Shown: piece by piece, positions 1 through 12,242 of the stretch
How the letters are laid out: each line of letters begins with the position of its first letter
How positions within the stretch are numbered: position 1 is the first letter of the stretch
NCBI GenBank assembly: GCA_964036295.1
Contig: OZ038468.1
Coordinates: forward strand, 18,354,683 to 18,418,682
Direction: 5' to 3'
Source: Plumapathes pennacea
Lineage: Eukaryota > Cnidaria > Anthozoa > Antipatharia > Myriopathidae
DNA length: 64,000 nt
Program-made: the position numbers and the translations under genes
Notes under the pieces: model-generated
What the model saw: only the letters and a program-made list of their open reading frames with translations
Database searches by the model: none
What the model was told of the DNA's origin: nothing

Positions 1-393
1 CGGAAAGCAAGTTCAAAATGCTCCCGGCAAAAACGATCACTCAAGGCAAAAGCAAATCACTCATTGAAAATATTATTCCGTATGAAACATCATACCCGGC
101 ATGAGTCGGGAGCTATGAAAACTGGGTTGTTGCAAACGAAGAATATTCCTACGGGGCCTTCGATAATTGTTTTCTCTCAATTATTATAATACACTTTTTT
201 GTGAATATCTGTTGACCGAAATTAAAAGAAAAGAGGGCAAGAAGGGAGCTCTTGGATCCGTCATGTGCAAAAACTGACGCGGGTATAATATCTTTTGCAT
301 ATAAACGCACGACAAAAGTTCCTCTCCCGGGACCCCGCGTGTCACTATTCATTGTACTAATGACGTCACAAGCGCACTGGCCACGGGCCTGTC
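1..393. other. Left-edge sequence without a recognised feature
   Basis: Both strands were read. Only short open frames without family motifs occur, and no repeat structure was seen. Confidence 0.5.
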
Positions 394-690
394 TTGTTTA
401 ACAAATAATCAAATGCCGCGTGAAAATGGATTATTTAACAAATAATCCAAATCGTGAAATGATTATTTAATAAATAATCAAAAACACAAAACGATTGTTT
501 AACAAATAATCCAAATCGTGAAATGATTATTTAACAAATAATCTAAATCGAAAAGGATTATTTAACAAATAATCAAAAGCACAAAACGAGTTTAACAAAT
601 AATCCGAATCGTGAAATGATTATTTAACATATAATCCAGGATTATATGTAAACCATTGAAAAACAGCTTGTTTTTTAGATAAATAATAAA
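394..690. repeat. AT-rich tandem repeat of a 17-bp palindrome
   Basis: Repeated ATTATTTAACAAATAAT (an inverted repeat with a 3-nt loop) alternates with CCAAATCGTGAAATG or CAAAAGCACAAAACG spacers. It ends in CATATAATCCAGGATTATAT, another palindrome. Further copies are at 985-1035, 4172-4312 and 6110-6240. Confidence 0.85.
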
Positions 691-1040
691 TTCACAAACG
701 GCGCCCCATAACAGCAGCATTCGGCGTCGAAGGAACCTGGATAAATACATGTGTTGGCCGTGAGAGGGAACATATACATAAATTACACGTACGACGGCAA
801 ACGTGACAACGTCAGGATCAATAAAAAAAGGAAATTCTGGGGTTGTGAACATTCTTACCTCCTGAGTACGAGCTTCTATGACAGACCTGAAGGAGTCTAG
901 CAAATTGAGCGCTTCGTTCGCCGCCATCTTGCCTTTTTCCCGCCTTTAGAAGAATCCGTTGACCGCAATTACCGCAAAAAAAGCCTTATTTAACAAATAA
1001 TCAAATGCCGCGTGAAAATGGATTATTTAACAAACAAAAC

Positions 1041-1650
1041 TGGATTTGCCAGTGAGCTCGTGGTGCGGGTTGGGTCGAGACCAGGATAAAGTAAAATTAA
1101 AAGTAGGGACAAGAGCGAGACTCCCAAGAGAGACTCTCAGTCCCCGGGGGAGGGGGGGGATACTGATCATTATTTTGCGTGGGTGTGGCGCGCGGTCCTG
1201 AAAACCGTTAGCCTATTTCAGACTAAAATATTTGATTTTCTATACGCTATTTCAGACCTAACTTCAAAAATGTACACGGCACATACGTATAATGGCACAT
1301 ATATCGGAGTACAACACCGGGTTTCAGTCTCACTAGAAAAATATTATACAGCATAGAGAACTTGGTTTTTGAGACTTTGCTTAAATAAAACTCGAATAAG
1401 TTATACATTTTTATACAACACTCATAAGAGTAATGCGTGACCCTGTGCGTGACTTGCGACATTTACTGTATTTTTGACAGTTTCACTTCGAACACTTATT
1501 TCTAATCAGAGGCCACAATTAATCCAGCCATAGCTCCGATACTTATCTGTTTTCTTTTTACTGAATGCGTTTCTTTTATTAGGCCTTCGAGTATTCGCGC
1601 TTTGTGGCAAATATAAAATTGAAAGTGAGGAATGTGACACAAGACACGAG
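1041..1650. repeat. Dispersed repeat, copy A
   Basis: Shares the string of blocks GCCAGTGAGCTCG, GTTGGGTCGAGACCAG, GACAAGAGCGA, AATCAGAGGCCAC and TTCGAGTATTCG with copies at 4316-4880 and 45395-45790. This copy is the most diverged. Confidence 0.7.
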
Positions 1651-3192
1651 CAAGACGGAGCTCAGCAATGAGCGATAATAAATGGGCAATAACTGAACGA
1701 GAATCGAGCGAGACAGTTGACTGACTGCGACATATGGATGGCTTGTTTCTGGCGAGATTATCGCCCGTCATTGGACTCATTTTTTCTACGAGATTATCGC
1801 CTGTCATTTGACTTATGTATCGCTGGTAAACAAATGAAGCAAGGAGGAAAGTGGTAGGTGCAAAAGCTCAGGAAAAGAAAAACTATTAAACTGCAAATTT
1901 ATATACACAAAATCTGAGAATGACCTGTATGGTTTATTAATACTGTTTGATGTTGTCCATAGTCAAAGGGCATTATTTGTAGTGCTTGTTGTTATGCTGC
2001 GGGAATAGTTTTCGTGTTCACCGAGTGACCATAACTATCATGAATGTTTTTGGCTGTGCATACAAATGCAGCATCGGTTTCTTTTGGCAAAGTTTCTGAA
2101 ATAGGAAGGGGGGAATGTTGCTATTGAGCTTGTGGCATCAATAGTACAGTGGAGTGGGACACTAAATTTTTTTTTTGAAGCTGTATTTAGTGTTGTTATA
2201 GAAATCTGAGGGGGGGAGGGGGGGTGGGTGGCTTTATTGAAGAGGGAGGTTTATGGCTTATTATGGGGTGTATTGCTACAGATATTGTATTACATGACAC
2301 ATGCAAAAGTTTCCCCTTGGTTTATAACAAGTTCATGTTATGATAGTTTATTTTTCCTATAAACTGAAGATACAAGTGCTATATAATATGGAATATTTGA
2401 AACTCTACGTTATAGAGTGGTAAAGTGTGACGTCATCATTTTGCAAACTTTTCCATTCAAACCTCAAAACCACATCATGCGATATACACAGCCGCTGAAA
2501 GAACGTGTGCAAAATTTCAAACCGCTACCACGAGCAAAAAGCTTTTCTCAAAAAGCCACTCTCTTTATATTGCTTGTTTATGCCTATATCTGCAGCAGAT
2601 GTTGGAATGTTTGCGTATGTATAATCTATCGGAAGCTGCAGACGTTTGAATACCGTTACAACAAAGGCAGTGCATCACGCTTGTGGAGCGAACATTAGGC
2701 TCGGATAGTCGGATATCAACCTTGAGCTTTTGAATACTTCGAGGTATTCAGTGACAAATATTCTCGATGTAATCGCCTGCCGGCCTTCCCTGCTTTTGCT
2801 AAAACGGCGTGAATGAAAGCTGAGTAGCTGATGATTCGGGATTCCCCGTTCTATAATTATGCTCGTGACATTTCATTGACAGATTTTGTATCTTAATCTC
2901 GCGTGATATTTGCCTCAAACCTATTAGTAATTCAGTATCCTCAGACAATAAACAACGAACCTTTACTTCACGCAAAACGAAGTTTAAACGCCGACTGTTC
3001 GTATACGCCGCGCGTTACACAAAGCCGCAGAGTTTCCGACAAAGGGAGACGCTCTGCCCGCAGGGAAAAGTTCAAGTTTTATCAAGTTTCGACACGTCTT
3101 CTACTACTTATTCGATGTTCTTTCACACAAATATTGCTCAGAACACAGATACATTGGTTGAAGTGGTATCTATAATCGAGCATTTGCAAAAA
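1651..3192. other. Intergenic stretch with no recognised gene
   Basis: Contains a G-rich tract (2209-2231) and AT-rich sequence. Open frames are short, without domains or credible splice structure. Confidence 0.5.
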
Positions 3193-3660
3193 CACAACCC
3201 TTCGTACTTTACGGGGGTCCCGCTGGTAACACATCAAGCATTTGTGTACGGCTATTTTCAAATCTTCCGACCCTTAAAAACAATGCAAGCCAAAATTGTT
3301 CTTAAAGTATGGTTTCCGTGCATCCAAAAGCCAGCCGATGTTCAGTTCGGATGGGATACAGGCTAACTTTAACACAAATTTAAATTCAGTCTCTTACTTC
3401 AATCGCCGACATCTCAAGTCGCTCGCGAGGAAAGTCAATTGCAATCCCCCAGCGGTATCCATCAAACATTTGTTTACGGCTATTCTCGAAGCTCCTCGGT
3501 GAACTTTAAGAACACAAGCCAAAATCGTTCCCTAAAATCCAGTTTATCCGTGCATGTTCCACAGAGTCCAATGGTGTTGAGTTTGAATGGGATGCAGTTA
3601 ACTTTTACACACAAGTAACGAGCAATTCACTGGCCACATCTCGAGTTGTTTGGCGAAGTC
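3193..3660. repeat. Two degenerate copies of a 3-6 kb local repeat unit
   Basis: Blocks ACATTTGTTTACGGCTATTC, AAAATCCAGTTTATCCGTGC and GAATGGGATGCAGTTAAC recur here and in the duplicated units at 4645-5958. The frames differ between copies, so coding is not supported. Confidence 0.65.
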
Positions 3661-3664
3661 AATT

Positions 3665-4040
3665 GTATACATACATACAAACATACATACATATTTTTAT
3701 TGATGCTCCCCTCAAGGGGCTTTCCAGCAACAATTTGGCTTCGCTATATTACTGTGGAGTACAGGCACTGAGGGTGGTCACAGCCAGAGATTTGTTTACG
3801 TCCTCAGTGGTTCTTTTACGTCCCTCCTGTAATCAAGTATAGAAGTATAGGGAGACAGGACCGCCATTTTACGTTGTCAGCCGAGCCACGTGAAGATCTT
3901 ACCATTTGCTGATAGAAACAAAGCCAGCATCTTCTCCTCAGTTATTTTAAGACCCTGAGTGCTGGTCCGGCCGGGGTTCGAACCCACGACCTCCCGCACG
4001 AAAGACCGGCACTCAACCAACTGAGCCAACCGGGCGGCGG
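3665..4040 (-). mobile_element. tRNA-derived SINE (head type 2)
   Basis: The minus-strand head has an A-box-like TGGCTCAGTTGG and B box GGGTTCGAACCCC. The body has the GGCGGTCC and GAACCACTGAGGACG words shared with the element at 40290-40535. It ends in an ATGTATGT-type microsatellite tail, as expected of a SINE 3' end. Confidence 0.8.
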
Positions 4041-4171
4041 TTTACGTCATCGCATATCACGTGATAATATGAATCAATCACCGTGTGCTGATTCTCGACC
4101 CAGAAAAGAACAACAGGGAAAACAAAATTTTCCTTTTTTAAGCTCGACGGGGCCACGCCCCTCGAGCAATA

Positions 4172-4312
4172 ATCTAAATTGAAAAGGATTATTTAACAAA
4201 TAATCAAAAGCACAAAACAATTGTTTAACAAATAATCCGAATCGTGAAATGATTGTTTAACATATAATCCAGGATTATATGTAAACCATTGAAAAACAGC
4301 TTGTTTTTTAGA
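4172..4312. repeat. AT-rich palindrome tandem repeat, further copy
   Basis: Same ATTATTTAACAAATAAT units and CATATAATCCAGGATTATAT end as at 394-690. Confidence 0.8.
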
Positions 4313-4315
4313 TAA

Positions 4316-4880
4316 ACTAGACTGGCCTTGCCAGTGAGCTCGCGGCGTGAGTTGGGTCGAGACCAGAATATAAAATGGAAAGTAGGGGACAAGAGCGAAA
4401 CTCCCAAGAGAGACTTCCAATTTCTCACCATAAAAATATCACACAGTATAGAGAACTTGGCTTTTGACACCTTGCTCTTTTGACACCTTGATTAAACTAA
4501 AAATTATTATTACAACACTCATACACTTGCTTCTTAAAGGTTGAGCGACCCTGCATCTTTAGAATGCGTGACATATCTTTTTATGCACAATCGATTTTGA
4601 CAGTTTGACCTTGACTCATATTTCTAATCAGAGGCCACGATTAATCCAGCCTTCGCTTCACTACTTATGTGTTTTCTTTTCTTAACTCAATACGTTTCTT
4701 CTATCAGACTTTCGAGTATTCGTGCTCTGTAACAAATATAAAATTGAAAGCGAGGAATGTCACACGAGAGATGTTTACAATATTATTGCGCTTTTGTTCA
4801 CAGTGTGTTCAGTCCATTTGTGACTGCAAACTCAATCCTCAGAATTATTTCGGTGTATTTTTCATTTCTGGTATTTAATG
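4316..4880. repeat. Dispersed repeat, copy B
   Basis: Closest to the 45395-45790 copy: GAGCTCGCGGCGTGAGTTGG, ACTCCCAAGAGAGACTTCCA and AATCAGAGGCCACGATTAAT are shared almost exactly. Confidence 0.8.
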
Positions 4881-5958
4881 AACATTGCGAAACAAAGACT
4901 ACATGATCGAATGAAAGAAACACTTCAACAGGCAATGTACGATACGCAGAAGAATTTTATGATGCAACAGATGTCATGTACAGAGTAAGGCATAAAGCGT
5001 CATTGTTTTACGGCTAAAGCTCACCGTAGCTTTGGTTTCTGTTTTCGCCCTGTTATCTTCCCAAAAGTATTTCGTGTCGCCACAGAAAGTTTTGTCGGGA
5101 CTAAATACTTATCGGCGACAGAGATATTTGCAATACCCCAGAAGTACCATCAAACATTTGTTTACGGCTATTCTCAAAGCTTGTGCGGTGAACGCGAGCC
5201 AAAATCTTTTCCTAAAATCCAGTTTATCCATGCCTATTCCACAGAGCCAAATGGCGTTGAATTTGAATGGGATGCAGTTTACTTTTTCGCTTCACTACTT
5301 ATATGTTTTCTTTTATTAACTCAATACGTTTCTTTCTATCAGGCTTTCGAGTATTCGTGCTCTGTAACAAATATAAAATTGGCAGCGAGGAATGTCACAC
5401 GAGAGATGTTTACAATATTATTGCGCTTTTGTTCACAGTGTGTTCAGTCCATTTGTGACTGCAAACTCAATCCTCAGAATTATTTCGGTGTATTTTTCAT
5501 TTCTGGTATTCACTGACCATTGCGAAACAAAGGCTACATGATCGAATGAAAGAAACACTTCAACAGGCAATGTACGATACGCAGAAGAATTTTATGAGGC
5601 AACAGATGTCATGTACAGAGTAAAGCATAAAGCGTCAATGTTTTACGGCTAAAGCTCACCGTAGCTTTGGTTTCTATTTTCGCCCTGTTATCTTCCCAAA
5701 AGTATTTCGTGTCGCCACAGAAAGTTTCGTCGGGACTAAATATTTATCGGCGACAGCGGTACCATCAAATATTTGTTTACGGCTATTCTCAAAGCTTCCG
5801 CGGTGAACGCGAGCCAAAATCGTTCCCGAAAATCCAGTTTATCCGTGCCTATTCCACAGAGCCAAATGGTGTTGAGTTTGGATGGGATGCAGTTAACTTT
5901 TACACACAAGTAACGAGCAATTCACTGGCCACATCTCGAGTTGTTTAGCGAAGTCAAT
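4645..5958. repeat. Tandem duplication of a roughly 640-bp unit
   Basis: Unit 1 (about 4645-5282) and unit 2 (about 5283-5958) both begin TTCGCTTCACTACTTAT and share CGAATGAAAGAAACACTTCA and TGTCGCCACAGAAAGTTT. A few indels separate them. The unit ends by joining CACGTGATAATATGAA, also seen at 4055. No intact coding frame spans a unit. Confidence 0.85.
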
Positions 5959-6109
5959 TACGTCATCGCCCAGCACGTGATAATATGAACCAATCACCGT
6001 GTGCTGATCCTCGACCCACAAAAAGGAAAAAAAAAAAAAAAATCTCCATTTTTAAGCTCTCGTGGGCCCCAGGCCCCCGCGAGCAATAATAAATTCACAA
6101 ACGGCGCCC

Positions 6110-6240
6110 CATAAATAATCAAAAGCACGAAACGATTGTTTAACAAATAATCCGAATCGTGAAATGATTATTTAACATATAATCCAGGATTATATGTAAA
6201 CCATTGAAAAACAGCTTGTTTTCTAGATAAATAATAAATT
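6110..6240. repeat. AT-rich palindrome tandem repeat, last copy
   Basis: Ends with CATATAATCCAGGATTATAT and ACCATTGAAAAACAGCTTG, as at 630-680 and 4265-4310. It lies directly beside the receptor paralogue, whose duplicated intron begins near 6262. Confidence 0.8.
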
Positions 6241-6415
6241 CACAAACGGCGTCCCATAGGAATGAAGTGTCATACACTAGGAAGAAATCGCAAACACGGA
6301 TTCTTCTACCGCACAGCGCCGCATCCATATTTCGCGGTTTCGAATTGTCTCAATAAGAAAACCAATTGTAGTTTACAGATAAAGGGAAAAAAACGAGCTC
6401 TTGTTGGGCACTTAC

Positions 6416-7219
6416 ATTTCTGGCAGGAAGAGTCGACGCTGTTTCCTTCAGACCAACAATATGCATTTCCCGCATCTCCATGGCCAGCGGGGGAAAAGCA
6501 ATCTCCTTTGCCATAACAGCCACCGTAGCAATCATTATTGTTCGAACCGATCACTATACTATCATCATCACTGCTCGCCTTCACGATCGACTTCCATCTG
6601 ATTGTCTTCACGTAGCATAAGTTGATGTTCTTCTCAATTCGCACGCCTCCAGAGAGAATCGTTGTAAGGGAAGGCAAGTTGATGTATCGCAGGCCGTCAT
6701 TTATGTATATAACAAGAGCGTAATCGAGGAACAGACTACTCGGCCGGCCCCGTATTACAGCCAGTTTTGGGAAGATATCCTTCAGACTTATAGTCTTGGA
6801 GTAAACCAGAGAAATAAGCAAGTGCCCCGTAATTTCAGTGAGAAACGGGAAATGTAGCTGCTTGAGGACCGAAGCGTTCTTCGATCTAACTCCTTGTATT
6901 TGAATACTGCCATCGAAGGTGGTGCAGTTCCTCAATTCGTCACAGGATTTGCAAGACGGATTTTTGGACGTTATTTTAAGCGAAAGAGGCGATACCTTCC
7001 CCGTGAATATACTTGGCTTCCCTTTACAAACTGAAAGAGAAGAAATTTAAGTCTCAGCGAAAATACGCTTGGTACGGAATGATACGTTTCTCAGTTCGGC
7101 ATATAAACTTCTTGCCCTTACACTTCTATATACTTACGTTTGAAAGGCTTCTCTAATTGTCCGTTGCCTAGAGAGCAAGTCGAAAAAATCAAGGCAATAA
7201 GAAGAATATGACCGGACAT
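6416..7219 (-). CDS. 5' exons of a second insulin-receptor-like gene (partial at left edge)
   Basis: Signal-peptide exon 7219-7138 (MSGHILLIALIFSTCSLG) and L1 exon 7030-6416, joined in phase 1 exactly as in the 44-kb gene. The L1 exon is also 615 nt with no stop. Key motifs are intact: SLKDIFPKLAVIRG, LFLDYALVIY, GGVRIEKNINLCYV. A good GTAAGT donor follows. No furin-like exon is visible to the left, but the equivalent intron in the complete copy is 8.5 kb, so it probably lies outside the window. Whether this paralogue has a kinase cannot be seen. A TIR element (7263-8134) begins 44 bp upstream of the start codon. Confidence 0.82.
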
Positions 7220-7262
7220 GATTGGAAATCAAAGTGCTCTCACACGGGCAGTGTCAACCCGT

Positions 7263-8134
7263 TGTCACAGCGGATTTGGTCCCCCCGGACCAAATCGGCT
7301 AGCGGATATGGTCCCCCCCTCGGACCAAATCCGCTAGCGGATATGGTCCCCCCCTCCGCGGAATTGGTCCCCCCGAGGGGGTCCATATCCACTAGTGGAT
7401 TTGGTCCGGGAGTCCAAATACGCTAGCGGATATGGAAGAGGAGCAATTGACTGCGCGCTAAGTTTGTCATGCAATGTGCCGCACGGATTGCAAAACCTCG
7501 CAGACCACTGAAAATAATGTTTTCGCAAGAAAAGGAGGCGGCCTCTTGTCTCAAGTACATTCAGTAAAGTGCGTTCACGTTAGGGCATCGTGAAAAGACG
7601 GGATGAGTCTTTCATAATATCTTGTCTACGAAAAGAATGGTTCACTGAGATTCCATTTACAACAGCATGGCATTTTTGCACGGTAAAATTTTGCAGTCTG
7701 CTTAGCTTCTGCTGTATTCAGGTCTGTGAAGTTTAAAGTGTCGGTCGCTGAGCAGTTGCTAAAGATGGATGAAGAAAATACTAACGAGGAAAATTTGTAT
7801 ATTTCATCCGAGATATGAAACATAATACTGACACAATTCTGTATCCGTGAACAAACCTTTAATTACACTACTTTATAACAATAAGCTTTGAAATCTTGAT
7901 CAATATTCTTGTTTAAAAACATGAATTCGATGGATTTTAGCGCTTTCAATGTTTTTCCTTCAAATCAAAGTTCGGTGTCGACTTCAGTTGTGACCACGAC
8001 TGCACTAGATGTTTAAGATAAACAATCTTTGAATACTGCTACCATGAATAGCTTCATATTTCACTACCGTAACTTTTCGTTCTTCTTAAATGGGGGGACC
8101 AAATCCGCGAAAGGGGACCAAATCCGCTGGGACA
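7263..8134. mobile_element. TIR element with GCGGATTTGGTCC palindromic ends
   Basis: The left end TGTCACAGCGGATTTGGTCC and right end complement TGTCCCAGCGGATTTGGTCC are inverted and flanked by a 4-bp repeat CCGT (7259-7262 and 8135-8138). The left subterminal region repeats the palindrome TCCGCTAGCGGA between runs of C. It is 872 bp with no transposase frame. It sits 44 bp upstream of the start codon at 7219. Confidence 0.65.
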
Positions 8135-8138
8135 CCGT

Positions 8139-9060
8139 CACGAACACGAGAGCAGCCAGCTTTGCAAAGAGTTGGAACAATAATTAATTTCGCGATTTCG
8201 AAGTAATCCCTTGAGAAATCCGGACTGACTTGTCACATCCGTACACAGCAAACTCTTCAGCACAACTGTGGGAATAATATGATCGTGACTTGGCGAAGGC
8301 AGATCATTTACGTCACTGTGACATCACAAGCCCAACAGTCCCAAACACTGGGCCACTTCCTTTACTTGCGGTCGCCGATCCATTTTGAAAAACACAGTAT
8401 AGCCTTATCCATTTTTTTACCTGGAGAAGGTGATAAGTCAGTTAAAGTGTTTCGCCCATTTCAAGCAGAAGAGACAATCACTTTGGCACTCCCTGTCGAT
8501 ATAAAATGCCGCACACAAAGAGAGTTTTATTGTCATTGTGATCAACTTAAACTAAAACTTTAATAATAACTTTCCGTCTGCGCTTTGGTTTTGTATAGCT
8601 CATTACCTCACGACAGTGTGCCTAAACTATCTTAAGAACAACGAACTCAAATCCGACAAGGAAGTCTGGAAAGCCACAGTGTACGCAGTGTCTGTATGGG
8701 GTGACCCGCGTGCAAAACAGACCCGATATCGCACACAATAACGAGAACATAAATTATATTGGAGGTGCTCTTTGAGTGACAAATTTGAATGCAAAAGGTC
8801 CCAATATTAAGTGTTTTTCCACTAAAAAACGACAGCTAGTATTGGCCAACTTCCCGTCTCTGACAACCGCAACCCGTCGATATATGATGACACGAGGGGC
8901 CAGCAGAAAAGACTTCGACACTGTCCATCTGAAATTAAAATGTGAGGCAATTTCCTCTTAAAATAAATCAATGGCGCATACTTTAGGCTATTATATATTC
9001 TCCTGTTTAGTGACTGAGCTACGATTGGAGCGATTGCAGCTTACCCGGCTCGACTACAGC
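8139..9060. other. Intergenic stretch with no recognised gene
   Basis: Short open frames only. A half of the GCGGAT palindromic repeat begins at its right end. Nothing else is supported. Confidence 0.5.
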
Positions 9061-9426
9061 TTACGTACAGCGGATTTTATTCCCCCGCGAATTTTATCCC
9101 CCCGGATAGAATCCGCATTCTATCCCCCCCGGATAAAATATTTTATCCCCCCGGATAGAATTCGCTAGCGGATTTCATCCCCTCTCGCGGATTTTATCCC
9201 CGCGGATTTTATAGCCCCGTCATTGCTCTCGATCGCGGGAAATGCGAAACGTGATCCTTTTAGCCAGAGTCATTGACGTATAGAACCGCTTACTATGATT
9301 TCAAATCGGGACAAAACCACTAATTTAACGTTTTCAACGTTTCACTATAACGAATTGAATTGAATTGAATTGAAGTCTTTTTTTAAACCGTCTATTGTTA
9401 TAAAAACTTCTTATTAACCGAGCGCG

Positions 9427-9546
9427 CGGTCCGTACGGTAAGTTATGGACCGAGTTTTTTTCGTCGCCTTATGGCCCAAGCGCGCTTCGCGCGAGGGCCA
9501 TAAGGCGACGAAAAAAGCGAGGATCCATAACTTACGGTACGGACCA
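9427..9546. repeat. Near-perfect hairpin, about 50-bp arms
   Basis: The arms run from GGTCCGTACGGTAAGTTATG to its complement, joined at CGCGCTTCGCGCG (9481-9493). Related half-sites (GGTCCGTACAGTAAGTTATG-type) recur at 11557 and 11620. Confidence 0.85.
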
Positions 9547-10349
9547 AGCAAACGAGGTTAATAAGATATTTATTATTTGGCTTTAGATCTTTCGGCAAAC
9601 ACAAAACAAGGCCCCAACGAGTACTCGTCTCGTTCATTCAACAACATCAATCGCGATCAGGCATGAATTACGCACGTTTTGTTTTCACAACAAATTCAGT
9701 TAACAGCTTACAATTCTACCGATTTGAAAATCTTGAAAGAAAATAAGCGTCTGTCGAACCAACTGCCTAGATAAATACTAATTTGTTCTGAGGTGAATGA
9801 AATGGCCCATAGCGTGTGTCAAACAACGACACTGCGGTGAACGACTCGAACTCGCCCTTGCTCGCTCACTAAAGATTTAAAAAACTGCAGTCTTATCTCT
9901 TTCCAGAAGAAACTGCTTTGTAACTCAGAGTATTTTTTATTCTTTGGAATAAGTTTCTTACACGTACTAGAAATACGATATTCGCAGAGGCCCCACGCCC
10001 AAGTAATCGATTTTGTATGACACTGCTAGAGTTCTCATGTACTGTATGCTTTCACCACACATCTCAATATTATATAATGTAATTAAAGGCGGATGCATCT
10101 GTAGTTATAGTACGTATTCCATATATGGAACAACCGGACAAGCAAATACCTGGCCCTGATGAGCAAATACATTGCCCCAATGAGCAAATACGCAACCTTG
10201 AATAATAATTAGCCGTAAATACGTGGCGCACGAGCAAATTCGTGACATTGAATAATAATTAGCCGTAACTTTGCCCCGCCCCCGCTCCCCTCCCTCCGCC
10301 CCGTAATTTTGTCGCTTGACCTCAGTCTCCCTTCTACCATCAGTACAAA

Positions 10350-10574
10350 ATGGCGCCCGTGAACACCGTTCAACCGCATCGAATGAGACCGCCAGCTACG
10401 CAGGCTAGTTGGGCGGCTGTTTGCGGTCTGCGTTCGAGACGAATACTCCGCTGTTGGCTCGTCTTAGTCTGTCTTGCTCTCTTCGTTTTTGAAGACGAAC
10501 TTGTTTCTCCTCGTGAGAGTGTTCCGTTTGATTCTTTGCTTGATTCATATTCACTACGTAGTTCATTACGTTAG
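10350..10574 (+). CDS. Short hypothetical open frame, 74 codons
   Basis: It begins at an ATG in AAAATGGCG context, with a hydrophobic stretch WLVLVCLALFVF in the middle and Arg-rich flanks, so it could encode a small signal-anchor peptide. No family is recognised. It lies in repeat-rich DNA between candidate transposon ends, and neighbouring sequence recurs within 300 bp, so a repeat-derived frame is more likely than a gene. Confidence 0.15.
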   Translation: MAPVNTVQPHRMRPPATQASWAAVCGLRSRRILRCWLVLVCLALFVFEDELVSPRESVPFDSLLDSYSLRSSLR

Positions 10575-10599
10575 GCAAGAGTGCAAAAACTCATTCAAT

Positions 10600-10900
10600 C
10601 TCCTGTCGTGTCCGTTGCTTCGCAACACGGACTACCAGAACACCACGTGATCAAAAGTCGGTCCGTGAAATACAGACATTTCAGCTTGAGATTCGGGGTT
10701 GAGGTCAGGAGAGGAAAGAGCCTGGGAACGAGGTTGGAGATTCTGTTCCGATGCTTTACCCAGCAAACCCCGCGGTGCGGGACGTAATTCTGTTCCGATG
10801 TTTTTTACCCAGGAAACCCCGCGTAGCGGGGACGTGATTCTGTTCCGATGTTTTACCCAGGAGGTCGGTCCGTGAAATACAGACATTTCAAAACGATATG
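10600..10900. repeat. Small palindrome and local direct repeats
   Basis: A palindrome centred on GTTGCTTCGCAAC (10614-10626) is followed by direct repeats of GTTCCGATG.TTTACCCAGG (three copies) and GGTCCGTGAAATACAGACAT (two copies, 10660 and 10866). Confidence 0.7.
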
Positions 10901-11549
10901 GTGTTCAGATTAGTACCCACGCAGGGCGTGGGAACAATAATGTAGAAGGCAAAATAGCACTAAAAGAAAATCATTTCATCACAAACTGCGACCGACACAT
11001 CGTTGAAAGTTATATTATTCATAACTCACCGCTTAATTTTCCTGCCTCCTCGTGGAGCGTTTAGGTTTCTTCCAGCAAAATAAACGTCCTCAAATCACCA
11101 CGGCGTTTTTATCCCAGTCAGTGATTTCGAAATACAGAGTTCTCGTGCATTGTGAAAAATTTATTTACAGTCTTCACAGTGTGCCATGACGAGCAAATAT
11201 GTCTGCAAAACTTGATTCTTGCACGGTTTTAGTCATAACTGTTCACGGTGATTGTTCGCTTTCCACTTTCTTCCTGGCAAGTATGCAAATTTTAACACAG
11301 AGGTGAAACAACCCTCCATACTCTGCAGCGCTTGTTGTCAATGACGGCTGAGGTCGCAAGCAATTTTTTCCTCGGATGTTTTCCTTCTTCGTAACGGTCA
11401 TTTTCCAAGATTGTAAGCTTTCCCCGATCATCATAACTTAACAGTGAGTATCCGGAACGTTTAAACCTCCCATTGCACTTCTGGGCCTTTTATGACAAAC
11501 GTTTAGCAACTTTTCGAGTAATCATTTGCGATCCACATGTGCAAACTGA

Positions 11550-11890
11550 TTTTGCGGTCCGTACAGTAAGTTATGGACCGGTAAAATTGACCAATCAGAA
11601 CGTGCGTAAAATCAATTTGCGGTCCGTACAGGAAAGTATGGACCGGTAAATTAACCAATCGTAGCGTGCGTAGTATCAGTGCCATATAATAAAGGCGGTT
11701 ACACTTCGAATGGATAGAAGCCTTCCGTTTACACACTAATTAAACGTTTTCTCATCAACGCTTCACTATAACGAATTGAATTGAAGTTTTTTTTAAAAAC
11801 CGCCTGTTTGTTATAAAGGCGTTGAACACTTCGAATGAATAGAAGTCGCCTAATTAAACGTTATCAACGCTTCAAAGAAATTGAATTGAA
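11550..11890. repeat. Dispersed repeat cluster
   Basis: Two copies of GCGGTCCGTACAG with GTATGGACCGG-type partners, then CTTCACTATAACGAATTGAA. The latter is also present at 9343-9372. No coding sequence is seen. Confidence 0.6.
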
Positions 11891-12182
11891 ACCCAGCCGC
11901 GTATCTGCTTTCGAAAATAACAATGAGTTGCCGATCCAATTAAATGGATCAAACAGTCAGCAGACGCGCGATGCTGTTTAGTCTAATTTAGTTGATCGAA
12001 GCAACATTAGCATGCCACCTCGAAAGACTGATTCACGCCCTTGCACTGTTTGCGGATCCTTAACACACAAGCATAGCTATAGAGCAGTGTTTTTATAGTC
12101 TAAGCTTAAGTGTATATTGCTACTTAGGAATAACCTGCTTAAATAAATCATCGTTGTTACAGTCAGGCGTCTTTTACGTGAC

Positions 12183-12242
12183 ACTGACTGACGTTTCGAC
12201 TACCTGAGCGGAATTCATCTTCAGAGTCAAGTGTCAAGTGAA
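12183..12242 (+). mobile_element. Penelope-like element end fragment
   Basis: Contains ACTGACGTTTCGACTACCTG followed by TCATCTTCAGAGTCAAGTG, matching the terminal sequence of the element at 41349-41400. No coding sequence is attached. Confidence 0.6.

Noticed and set aside
4020..4040. Functional tRNA gene near 3.96-4.04 kb
   Set aside because: A and B boxes are present, but the cloverleaf is incomplete and the sequence continues into a SINE body and microsatellite tail.
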